Below the pieces are notes generated by a model. That model worked only from the letters and a program-made list of their open reading frames with translations, was not told where the DNA came from and did no database searches. This document shows, piece after piece, positions 1 to 12,000 of a stretch of 64,000 bases of DNA (position 1 is the first letter of the stretch; each line of letters starts with the position of its first letter). A program made the position numbers and the translations under genes. Source of the DNA: Erpetoichthys calabaricus (taxonomy: Eukaryota; Chordata; Cladistia; Polypteriformes; Polypteridae); the NCBI RefSeq assembly GCF_900747795.2, contig NC_041401.2:123842947-123906946 (forward strand). Reading direction: 5' to 3'.

Positions 1-2580
1 CTGTAATAACCTGAAACTCTGTGGAACACAAAACTGTAAAAATGAGTTGCCAGCAAATGCAATCCAAGGCAAACAAAGTCTCAATACAAAATCTACAGAG
101 ACGTCAAAAACAGAGTAAAAAAGTTCCAAAAATCCAATAAATCACAAAGCACAAAAACAAAAATAATTGCAACTCTCACCAACTCCAAAGCACATTCAAA
201 TGAACCACAAGGGACAAAGTCAAATCAGAGCAGTACCTAATACTTAACTTCATTTGAAACTGACACTAAGAACTGCTTTTAGCAAAGTTAAAAGCAATAA
301 TCCACCTGTCAGTCACAGGCATATTTAATCAGAAAATCGCTAACGTCAAAGCTGTTATTATTGTGGTCACGTCCTTCACCCAGAATGGCATGACATAAAA
401 ATAAAACAACTTTAAACAAATCAAATTTGATGATACTAAAGTGAGTGCCATTACCTACTGGGTGCTGTTTATGAAGACTGTGGTATTGTTGAGGCAGAAA
501 CACGCTGCTCAAAGAAGGCACACGGAGTTCCAGGAAGGTAGCAAAATCAGGTTTTATTGCGTGATGCATGCACGGACCCAAATCAAATGAAATGAGCAAT
601 TAGCAAATTCAACAAGCTTCCATTTATTACAATTCTTTTTACTTATGCAAAATACTCTCCTCCATCTGACTCTTCCCATCATTACCTAATGTCCATCACC
701 TGACCAACACTGCCATCATTACTTCATACCCTATGCAGGTGTCCAAAACTTATTTATCAATCGATTCTCACCAGTAAGTCAGAATCGGGCAGACCCACAC
801 ATTAGATATTGGGCTAGAGGTTGGGGCAGTTGCACCCCTAAAACAGTAACACTGCTTCTTGCAAGCTGCATTTTCCTTGACTTGTCATCACCTGTCCAGG
901 CAGGCACACAGGGAGGCAGAGGCCCAGCCCCTGCAAGTAGAAGCAAATGGCCTATCTGGTTTTCTCTCAAGGGCTGCATTTCTTAAAACAATGGTCCGTT
1001 TAGCCCTCTAAAAGTACACAATGTCCTTGACTGAAGTCTTTAAGCTTAGCAGCAAGATATTGATGGTCTGTAGCTGCACACAATGGAGACATGATGACAT
1101 TGCCAAATTAATAAAGAGAAAAATATCATATGTTTCAAAATGTAAACTGAGAAAAAAAATACACAAGTACACAAAATGGTGATATAACTGCAATAATTCT
1201 AAAATTAAAAAAAAAAAAAAACTAGAAACATTTTTAAAAATTAAAAAATTCAAACAAAAGTGCTTCCAACAAATTTCTAATAGTAAGATGACTGTATTTT
1301 AAAAGGTTTTAATAGATCTAAAGAAAGGCCATCATGAAACCAAAATAATTCTGGGAGCAGCTTAAAGACATGCGTGCAGTCTCAATGAAAATGCAAATTA
1401 TGATACATTCCAAAAAATAATCCTTAATGGAATGTTTGGTTTTGCTTCCTGTCACTCATCATAGTCCCACTTTAAAATGACATGGCACCAAGATGACGCC
1501 ATGTGCGGATAACAAATGACAATATTCATGAGCGGGTCATTGTTTAACGCACAGCTGACTGAAAGTAAAGGTGACAGCAGGGATAACACAGGAGCATGGA
1601 GGTCAAATCATCTGTCTGGAGATAAAGAACAAAGCAGGAGCTCAAGGCCAGGCTGAGGGCTGTGGAATGCTAATGGTTTATTTGTTTGTTCTGGTTGTGA
1701 AGATCCTCGGAGGTAACCATGAATAAATAATGCTTGTCTTATGGATTTATTGGATCTGTTAAAGCTCAGCAGTCACAGAAAAAGAGTATGTTAAAACAAA
1801 CTGTACAGGTATTGGAGAAGAGTATCAGAGTATTAAATGTGCATTAAATGTGCAATGAGAAATAAATGAAGAGTTACAAAAAAGAATATGACAATATGCT
1901 TCTGCTTCAGCACAATTCATGTCAGAGAAATTTTGATTTTCTACTTATTTAGTTTCTTATTTAGTTTTTTCTGAGCCATCCTTTAATGCAGTTCTAAAGG
2001 GTTGTATGGTGGACCTGCTACTAGCATCATCATCTCATGGCACTTTGTCATAGGCTGGATTGTGGGCTGGTGGGCCAATCTGTTTTCTCCAAAGTCCAAT
2101 GACATGCCATCAAATCAGGCTGCTTCTCTGAAGCTTCTGAATGAGCCTGGCACTTGGCTTGGGTTCTTGTGGTCTTATGGGTAAGCTCCCCTATTTTTAT
2201 TGGGCTGATCACAGTATGTGAATGCACACAATTGCTGATTTGCCCTTTTTTAATTTTACAGTTAATTTTATGTTGCAGATAAAGAAATTGCACTTTTTTT
2301 AATCCTTTTCAATTTATTTTACATATAGTGGTTAGTACTTTGTTTAATGAAGCCACTTAACTATTCAAGGAACCTGAGTACAGTTCCTTACAATGTTGTC
2401 CTTGTACAGTACCTCAATTTCTCTTCCACATCATAAAGATGTTTAAATTCTTGACTCTAAATTAGACAGCTATGAGTTGGTATGGGTGTACACTTGAGCA
2501 TGGCACCTGCCTGCTAGTCCTAACTTATACTCAGTTCTACTGAGACAGTCTCTGGCTCATAGCAACATAGGAGCATAGAT
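1..2580. other. AT-rich noncoding DNA, left edge
   Basis: I see no exon or element I can name here. Short ORFs at 309-599 and 1008-1253 (minus) are AT-rich or have no recognisable motif. The stretch lies 3' of taste-receptor exon 5, so it is either part of that gene's last intron or downstream flank. Confidence 0.4.
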
Positions 2581-2584
2581 CAAG

Positions 2585-3505
2585 GGCTCAAAAATAAATC
2601 CATCAACTTTCTTTATTTAACTTTCTCCAGTTCTGATGTCACTATATTGGTTACCAGTGTCATTTAGAATTGACTTTAAAATACTGCTTATGGTTTACAA
2701 AGCCTTAAATAATCTCGCTCCATCTTATATTTCAGAATGTCTTTCACCTTACACTCCAAATCGTAACCTTAGATCTTCAAATGAGTGTTTGCTTATTATT
2801 CCGAGAGCTAAACTTAAAAGAAGTGGTGAGGCGGCCTTCTGCTGTTATGCACCTAAAATCTGGAATAGCTTGCCAATAGGAATTCGCCAGGTTAATACAG
2901 CGGAGCACTTTAAAAACTGCTAAAAACTCATTATTTTAACATGGCTTTCTCATAGCTTCATTTTAGTTTAATCCTATACTCTATATATGCATTTAATTAT
3001 CAATATCATTCCTGATGGCTCCATAATCCATACTAACCCCTAATTTCTCTTTTGTTCTTTTTCCAGTTTTCTGTGGTGGCGATCTGCACCACCACCATCT
3101 GATTAAAGCACCGTGATGTCCCTACATTAATGGATTAAAAACCAGTAAATCCACATGACCGTCATCTTCAAGTTCTTCCATGTAAACCCTAAATACAACG
3201 AGGACTGATTGAGGTCATTTATGTTAGGTAGAATGCCCAGAGGGGGCTGGGTGGTCTCGTGGTCTAGGAACCCCTGCAGATTTTTTTTTTTTTTCTCCAG
3301 CCATCTGGAGGTTTTTTTTTGTTTGTTTTTACTGTCCTCCCTGGCCATCAGACCTTACTTTATTCTATGTTAATTAGTGTTCCCTAATTCTATTTTCTTA
3401 TTTATTTTGTCTTTTTCACTTTCTTCACCATGTAAAGCACTTTGAGCTACATCATTTGTATGAAAACGTGCTATATACCGTAAATAAATGTTGCTGTTGT
3501 TTAAA
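2585..3505 (+). mobile_element. L2-like LINE, 3' end of ORF2 plus 3' UTR (relic)
   Basis: The frame 2636-2923 reads the conserved C-terminal tail of L2/CR1-type ORF2 proteins: [17 protein letters not shown], then YKALNNLAPSYIS, then [16 protein letters not shown] 3' UTR follows and ends near 3505 with a TATATACCGTAAATAAATG-like tail and TTG-type repeats. The same tail and UTR close the copy at 52437-53493, so the boundary is supported by comparison within the window. It is heavily 5'-truncated: endonuclease and reverse transcriptase are absent. Confidence 0.85.
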
Positions 3506-3693
3506 GAAGCCACTTTATCCATCCGTTTTGAGAGAAAGAATTGGACAAGCCTTCATGGGATGTCTGTTTCAATTTAATAAACACACCAGCTTTTGAAAGT
3601 TGGTAGAAACACTGAGCCCTTGGAACCTTTTCCCTCTTTCCTACAGCATGGCACATGAGACTTACAACTGCAAACTAGAAGTGTAGGCCTCAT

Positions 3694-4257
3694 TTACTGA
3701 CACTTAACATCAAAAGTCAGTTCAACCAAAGGAAGGAGGCGAAGAGAGCCAGTGAGAGAGAGAGAGAGAAAGCAGGCAGCTGGGAGGAGGTCCCTCGAGA
3801 GAGCGTATGGCCGATGCTCAGGGGCTGAAGGAGGCCACTCCAGCTGAGCGATCATAGAGCTGGAGTTACACACTGCTCGGATGGAGTGACTCGTCATGTA
3901 AGGTTGGAGGAAAGACAGCAGGGGCTGCAAAGGTAATGGAAGGCTCAGCATGTTGTCTTGTGGGAGAGCCTTGGACTGCAGGAACACAAGCATGGTAGCT
4001 GGAGTTGGAGGCTTGGCGTAGTGCCCTGCCGGGGCCACAGACGGCTGTAGGGTCCTGAGCTTAGGAGCAAAGTGGTTCAGAGAGACATCCTGTGGTGAGC
4101 CATAGACTGCAGTGACCTGAAACACGCACAAAAGGTTGTCTGAACTGCCGATTAAGCATCTCCTCAGATGCAAGGACCTGTTTGGGAAAAGCTGAGGAGA
4201 CATCCATTTTAAAAGGGATGCGCTGGGGACTTCATTCTTAAGAGAAGCTTCCTGCAC
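3694..4257 (-). other. Unrecognised 187-codon open frame in a GC-richer block
   Basis: A 187-codon minus-strand frame lies in a block clearly richer in G+C than its surroundings. Upstream of VTAVYGSPQDV there is an acceptor-like TTTCAG at about 4116-4122, so the frame could be read as one terminal exon of about 140 codons. The product is rich in Pro, Leu and Ser and has no domain, signal peptide or repeat I recognise. It does not resemble the PAX7 C-terminus or a taste-receptor 7TM exon, the two neighbours one might expect. A GA-rich run near 3758-3775 sits in its 3' part. It may be chance coding potential in a GC-rich noncoding block. Confidence 0.15.
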
Positions 4258-4259
4258 AG

Positions 4260-6084
4260 TGTTTTAACCTCATTTTTGAAAAGATGTATTTATTTGACTG
4301 AGTTTTAACCTCCGCAAGCACTAATCACTTTATGCACCTACCTCTTACTATGCTGTATGTGTCCTCATTTGCTCAGCTCATCCCTTGGTTATATTATCGA
4401 CGGTGGCGGAAGGACTCAGTAGCGTTAAGCCAACCTGCACTGTCACACTCTCTCTTTGGAAAGTACTTGTAAGTCTACATCTGATAGGACTACAACAATC
4501 TCAGTCAAATGACACTGGTATTGGCTCAGAGATGCCTCAGTGTTATACAGTCTACCAAAATGATCAGTGAGCAAAATGATCATAACTTAACCAAACATTA
4601 GGACCAAGAAAGGCAAAGCACACTCAGAATCCTTCCACATGTGACAGAGAATAACTCTGTAGAACCTAAGGGAATCAGGACAAAGAATCACATCCATCAC
4701 TTAAGAACACAAGAACCAAACAAAGAACAAGAATTATACTTATTGATTCTGAGACCACATTGGCTGTAACTTCATAGTTACAGTAAAGACAACAAAAGGA
4801 TTAACATACATATTTCTGGTCATCGGTATTGCCATAACTAAAATTAATAAATAAGTGTAGAGGATAATCTTTTAGCAATTAGAAGTTTCTCCTCCTAGAA
4901 AAACAAACTCATCTTCCATTAGTTCATAGCAGTAGCCTCATTCCCGCAGCAGTTTCAAACTCTGTGTAACACACACACATTGTAACAGAGGAGCTGTGAG
5001 GAGAGCATCAAGTGCTGGTGGGATATGAAGAAAACTGATGCTACCATCAAACATAGACACTGAGAACCTTGGAAGAGAAAGGCTGTTACATGTGACTAAC
5101 CAAGAGACTAGAATTGAGAGCATTTGGCCAGAATTAACAAAGGTTCCTTGAGTAAGTCTTTACATTGGAATTAAGGGAATATATTCATAAAAGTTTGTGT
5201 CACTCTTTTACAGGACAGAGGAGATAAAACCAGGCTATCTTAGATTTGTGCCTTTTGTTGTTTGTTTATTGTCATGTTGTTGTATATTCTTGCATGTATC
5301 CTTCTTCTGTTTTTTTATGAATAAGTGGTACTGTTTTGTTTATTGTGTCACACATGCACACCAGAGGATCACATTCTTGGCTCATATGAAGTATGCAGTT
5401 CCACTCACGGACAAGAGGGGGCACTGTTGCTAATGGTCCTGTCTCCTTCTTCCCTCGTAGTGCAGAGAAGACACCCAATGAGTGCTACTGAGATGTAGAA
5501 GGCCTGTCCTTTCCAGTCCAGATGGTAAAAGAGCAGATGTTGTCGGAAGGTGGCATCATATTTTGGACTAGAGCAGTCAAGAGACCGGAGATATCCTAAA
5601 GCTTGACCCTTTTGATTTAAGATGCTGTAGCAACACACACTCTAAGGTGATTGCCTATTTTCTGTGTTCTGATGCCATTATGCATCTGTTTATTTATTAT
5701 GTTCTGTTTTTATTGCTTCCAGCATTGACTTGTGTCAATTTTGTCACTCAGACTGCAATTGCAACAAAGATGTTTGGGCTATTTTTTGAAAAATAGAGTA
5801 TTGCTGTGTTCAAACCACAAGGCTGATTTGTGTATACCTTTGACAGCTAATAACATCTTTTCATACTTGTAATACCACAGGTAGAATGTGAAAAGAAATA
5901 CGCCACCCTCCATATGAACGAATTAAGAATGTGCAAAAGCCATACCAATGGTGACCAGGCCAAAATTTAAATCCAGCATCCTATGGATGCATTTCAGCTG
6001 ACTAGTAAACTACTGCACCACCCTGCCATGCAAAACACAATTTCCAGTAAATGTAAACACTTATTGAAATTTCAATGTGCTCAC
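4260..6084. other. Noncoding stretch 3' of taste-receptor exon 5
   Basis: This is where a final 7TM exon of the taste receptor would normally be expected. No frame longer than about 80 codons is open on the minus strand and none reads class C GPCR helices. The frame 5405-5638 (minus) contains one hydrophobic run but no T1R helix motif. I see no recognisable transposon. Confidence 0.4.
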
Positions 6085-9000
6085 TTTTGTCAGAAATGTA
6101 GGTCATTGCTGGACATATCTCACAGTCAAAGCAGCAGATGTGTGCTCCTCTCTGCAGCCTTCGGTAGCCACTTGGACAATCAGGTGCACATAGTGATGTG
6201 GGAACCTGGGAAGGATATAAAATCTTTCAGATTATGGATTTTTCAGCCTATTACATTCTCTAATATCAGGCAGATAAATTCTTAGGATGTAAAGTTAAGA
6301 GCTGGACTGTGGCTGCTCTGCTGGGATAAGTAGGTGGTAAAGCTGTGTTAGAAATGCCTACCGTCTTGCTGTTTTGTGCATTCCAGTTAATGAGAGTCGT
6401 GTTGACCTCCAGGTGCCTGTGACCTGGGCTGTAGGAGCCTACAACATTGTAGGACACTGTGTCTCCAGTCCAGTTCCAGGAAATAATGTTGTATCCAAAG
6501 GGAGGATTTCCATACTGGTCGAAGAACATTGGTATATTATGAAGAGAGAAATTCACATGTCTCACTTTGTCCAGAAGCTTTAAAACAAAATAAAGATGTC
6601 TTTACTAATGTAAATATGTTCAGAAGTGTTATCCACAAATCAGCTCGCTGGAAGATGAAAAGGATTTCAAAGTGCTGGTCATTTTCTACCTTTTTCCCTT
6701 GTACTATACTGTTTATGAACACTTTTAAGGAGTTTAGGAGGTTGTTCTGTTTCTGACCAGTATTGTATCTTAAGACCCCTGTCACACTTCTCACATTGTC
6801 ACACCTCAGTGCTGTTTATCTGTTCGAGACCAAGGGCCAGCGGAACAGCAAGTGAGCCAGACACAACAGATACAAACTGCTTTTATTTTTAACAATTTAA
6901 AAAGTTCCCAGTGCACTTTGTTAAAAACGAGTAACAAAATTATAAACCAATGAATAAAGGTGACCAATAAAACCAAAAAACTATTTAAAAGGTCTTCTAA
7001 TTGTCCTTATTGCATTTACAAAAATATATAAAAAGAAAACATCTCAGAAGGTACAATGAACTTTCCTTGTAATTATGGGCAATTAAAAAAAAATTAACTA
7101 AGCACCAGTGCGCCAATGTCTCCTCTCTTCCTAATTCTCTAAGGAGAAAATGTCTCACCTCTGACTAAAAGAACCTTGCAGCCTAATCCAGCATCATGCA
7201 AGGGAGATTGTTCATAACTGCCATGACCATCACCTTAGCCCATTCCTTAGCTATTCTCTTTATTTAGCAAAGTGAAGACAACAGCAGCTGTGTATGCATA
7301 AGTTGACACCCACCCACACTGGACACACTGCCCCCCAGGTTTCAGTCATCATCACACAGATGAAAATGAAGACTAACCTGCCATGGCTGCACCTTACTGT
7401 AGCTACAATTCCCAGAACTGCAGCCCAGTAAATCGTGTAAGCTGTAGGCTACAGCGTAAATTGCCAGATACACATTAAATGCAGACTGGATGTCAGCAAG
7501 GTCCAAAGGGGCTTCGGCAGCAGTTAAAGAAGCGCAGATGTCACAGTCTTGAATGCACATCAGTTTCTCCTGATCTCTTTGACAGTCAGTTTGGGTTCTG
7601 TTCCTCTCAAAGGAGTTCAACACAAAGTTGGCAAAGCCAGGCATTTGGAGTGCCCAAGTGGATATTCCAAGAACGCTTCCAATGCTTTTGATTTTTGGCA
7701 GGCCTGAAACCTTTGTGGATATTGACCAGTCCTCCGATCCAATCCACACCTTGCCCGTGATGTTCAGTTCCATCACTAAGGAGAAAAATCCACTAGCAAT
7801 ACGCTTGCTGGAGAAAACAACCACTGTGTTCACTTTCGTCTGAATAATGTTGTTGATCATTTTGATCATTTCTGGTCGAGTACTGCTACTGTAACTTGGG
7901 ATGATCCCTTGGTAGGCAATGCAGATATTGTAGGTTTCTGCCAGCTCTGAGATGCTTTGCAGGCCTTGCTTTCCATAGTCATTGTCACTACCTAAGACTG
8001 CTACCCAGGTCCATCGAAATGTGGCCAGAAGCTGCAGTATGGCTAAGACTTGGTTCTTGTCACTAGAGATGGTGCGAAAAAAAGATGGGTACAGCTTCTT
8101 ATTGCTCAGCATCTCATTGGTTGCTTCATAGCTAATCTGCAAAGATGAGCAGCAATGTTTTGGTAAACAAATCAAGATTGACTCTAACAACATGAAACAA
8201 GCCTACCCTGTGACAAGTACTGAGGTCTAGAGGAGATGGAGTTGGCCTTGAAGTTACAAGGCCATGAATTCTTATCATTCAGTGCTTCCACCCTAACTCT
8301 GCCAGGCTTTCTACTGTCAGAAATATGCTTAGCTGTAATATGAGTTGAGCCCCTTATGAAAAGTGCCTGTCTGGTGGAGTGATAGAGATTGGGCATAGCA
8401 GCATCTTCATGCTGATTTCAACATTTTCATATAATAAAAATGAACATTTTTTTTGTCCTAACTGATCACACTTCTTTTCATACCACTAGTGCTGAGGCAG
8501 TGATTTGTAAGACAGATGGTCTATTGGGTATTTTACTTGACATATAGCATTCCTTTATAAATCGATACTCATGCCATGTACAGTATAATCCATATAGTTG
8601 CACATTTACTGAACCCCCTTAATTCTATTTTAGCAGCATCTAGTGGCATTTCTCCATTAAGGGCCAGTGAGGCACAGTTCCACCAAATGTTGTGCAAAAT
8701 GATAAACTTTGCTCCATAACTTACAATATTAATTACAATCCTCAGCTTTGTCTTCAAAAGTATTTTTTTCCAGATCTCTCTCATATGCTTAGTATAATTA
8801 TTTCTCCTGAAAAGTATTGCTTTTTGCAGTATGTAAAATTCTGTTCATGCTCAGTGCTACAAGTCTGGCAACTAACTCTATTGTCCCTGCAGTTTGGTTC
8901 TTTGTTTACCCTAGTGTGTGTGTGTGTGTGTGCGTGCGTGCGTGTGCGTGTGCATGTGTGTGTGTGTGTGTGCAAATTTCCAAGCTAAACTTTCCAGTTT

Positions 9001-12000
9001 AGCGATGGGTCTTGGAGGTCATCACCTGTATTAAAATGAGGACTGCCTGTTGTTATTGTTGTTGTGTTTTTTTTCTACCTAAGAAAGACTTCAATTGGTT
9101 GCAATTCATGCAGAATACACCAGCCAGATTGTTAACTAGAAGAAGAAATTTTGAGCACATCTCACCAGTTTTAGCTTCATTACATTGGTTACCTGTGTCA
9201 TTCAGAATTGACTTTAAAATAACCACTAATGTTGTATAAAGCCTTACATAATTTTGCCACTTCCTATATTTTGGAATGCCTGTCTCCCTACACTCCTCCA
9301 AGTCGTAACCTTAGATCTTCGAGGTGTGCTTATAGTTCCAAAAGCCAAATTTAAAAGAAGTGGTGAGGTGGCCTTTTGCTGTTATGCACCTAAAATGTGT
9401 AACAGAAATTTGCCAGGCTAATACTGTTGAACATTTTAAAAAACTGCTAAACACCCATTATTTTAATATGGTTTTGTTGTAGGTACATTTCAGTTGTATT
9501 CTTAATGCACTACATGGGTACAGAATTATCATATTCTTCAGGGATCTGCAGTCTGTACTAATCCGTACTATTCTCTGCTGTCTTTTCCAGTTCCTCTGTG
9601 TTGGAAATCTAGTTAGACAATCTGTAGATAGTTGCTGCTATCAGACGTGCAGTGTGTAGCTTAAATCATGCAGTGTGCGTATCTTGCCGTGGCTGACCCC
9701 CAACATTCCAGATCTTCTGCCTGCATATAATTCCAAGATCCAAGCAGAACAGTTGTGGTGAGGCTGCATTTTTCTATTATGCACCAAAAATCTGGAATAC
9801 TTTACCAATAAAAATTCACCAGGCTAATACTGTGGATAAAGTCCCACATTTTAAAGGTGTTTTTTCATATCTTCAGTTTAGTTCTGCTCTTAATACCCTA
9901 AATATGACAGAATTGTCATCACGTTCAGTTAATCTACAATCAATATTAATCTTTGCTTTTCTATGTTTTCTTTTCCAGTTTTTCCGAGGTGGCCCTAATC
10001 AAAGTTCTGTGCAGCCGCCTGTGATGTTGCCTGTGATGTCTGAATGAAAGCGGATACACCAACTTGTCACAAGACCCACTGTGTTGAATCCTCTAAGATG
10101 AAGCCTAAAAAGAACCAATAAAGAACAACTTAAGAACCTTTAAGCTACGAAAAATGCCCAGTTGGGGCTGGGTGGTCTTTTAGCCTGGAAATCCTTTTTT
10201 TTTCCTCTAGGCATCAGATCTTATCATTGGACTGTCATTTAGAAATCTAAAAAACAATTTTATTTTTTAAGGACTCTGTTTCTCTTAATTATATATCTTT
10301 ATAAGTCTGCATTATTGGTTTATCTTTTGTACACTATTTATTCATTATTATTCTAATCTAAATTTAACTTGTTTTTCTTTGCATGCAACTACTTCTTTGA
10401 CATGTTATGAAGCTCTTCAAGCACAATATGTGCTACAGAAATAAATATTGTTGTTGTAGTCTGTCTGTTCTTCCATGCTACTTCACCTCAGATCTCTTTG
10501 ATTCTAAACTTCTAAACTTGATCTATTACTCTTTCAATTTAGGCAGCTCATAGCCAATATTTTTTCCTGAGCAATGCTCGGTTGCAAGGCGTTCTCTTTT
10601 TTTTTTTATCCTTTTAAATCTCTGTTGCTGTATTTTATTAGACTATGAGGCTGATGTCATAGGGGATCACAATGACATGTTGCCAAAGCATACAGTTCAG
10701 GCACCATTATTCCATTGTTTGATTAATTTGTTTGTGACATAAAAGGAGTGAGAATGCTCATGTTTCACTTTTAACCAATGGAGGGACAGGTATTATTATT
10801 ATTTAGGTGTATTAAGATTTACATAAGACAAGTCTGCACACATGCAAAAAAAATTCTGTTACGCCTAAAATGCCACTGGCAGGATCAGGCAGGAATCAGC
10901 CTTAGAGGGAACAGGACACATTTGTTCATACCCAAACACACACGCAAACACACAGACCTAACTTGGAGCCATCAGTCAACTTAAATTGCACATCTTTGGG
11001 ATTTAGAAGAAAACCAGGAAATCAGCCCATGCAGACTCAACATCAAAATGTGAGCCCAATCTTCTAGACATATGAGACAACAAGGCTAACCACAGAAACT
11101 CATTACCACTTCATTTTTTACCAGTGGGAACATGAAGTATCCAAGGATGCTGGCCGAGGTAAAAGCATAGGTGCTGCTGTCTGGCCCAATAAGAGCAACG
11201 GCTTTGGGTTCATAATCAGTGGTGTTCAAGAGCAGTTGATCTGCAGGAAAGGCTGGTCTGGAAAAAAGATCCATGGTTGCTAGTAACGTTGCCGTCTCAG
11301 AGCAGATGTCATAGGCTCTGTAACCCAGCTTGACGTTAGGCAGAAGAGTGTTTCTCGCACTGTTGATCTCTTCCATTGTGAATCTCATGGCCTGTAGCAA
11401 GTAATATCCATGTTTGTTGAATTTTCCTCTACACAGAACAAAAGGTCACATCCAGGCTGTTAGTGCAATGAACATTCAAAGTTGAGAAACAATAAAAACA
11501 ATCAATTACTCCAAATTGGATTTTTGCAGTGCTCCTAGTTGGAGACATCCAAGACATACTATAACAAGACAAGACCAAACAAGATTTTTTTTTCTTTGGT
11601 TAAATTAGATTACTATTTCATTTTGTAAATCTAAAGGCCTACTTGAAATTTCTTTATTTCGTTGTTCATTCTCAAACCCATATATGGATTTAAAAAAACT
11701 AATTATGCTGCCATGTAACGTACTGACGTCCCAATCAGCCAGTGCCGCTCCTAGCCAGACTGGGGCCATAAGCGGAATCTTCTTCGGGCCCTCCACCTCA
11801 CCCTTCCCTGAATCCAACACATTAGTATTTTTTATAACAGCTTTCATTTGAACAATAAATATCATAATATAGATAATAAATAAAGTAGCACACATCACAA
11901 GCTTAACTACAACTTTTAACATTAAATACTAATACTTTTTAAAAAATGATCAAGACTTGAAAGTGAATGTTTAGGAGTTTCCTCAATCTTTGTTGTGTAT

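Noticed and set aside
5405-5638. Minus-strand frame with a hydrophobic run, considered as a piece of the taste-receptor 7TM exon
   Set aside because: No helix or loop motif of T1Rs is present, the frame is too short, and there is no acceptor joining it to exon 5.
8692-9002. Overlapping frames rich in Val-Cys or His-Thr on both strands
   Set aside because: They are translations of the (GT)n microsatellite.
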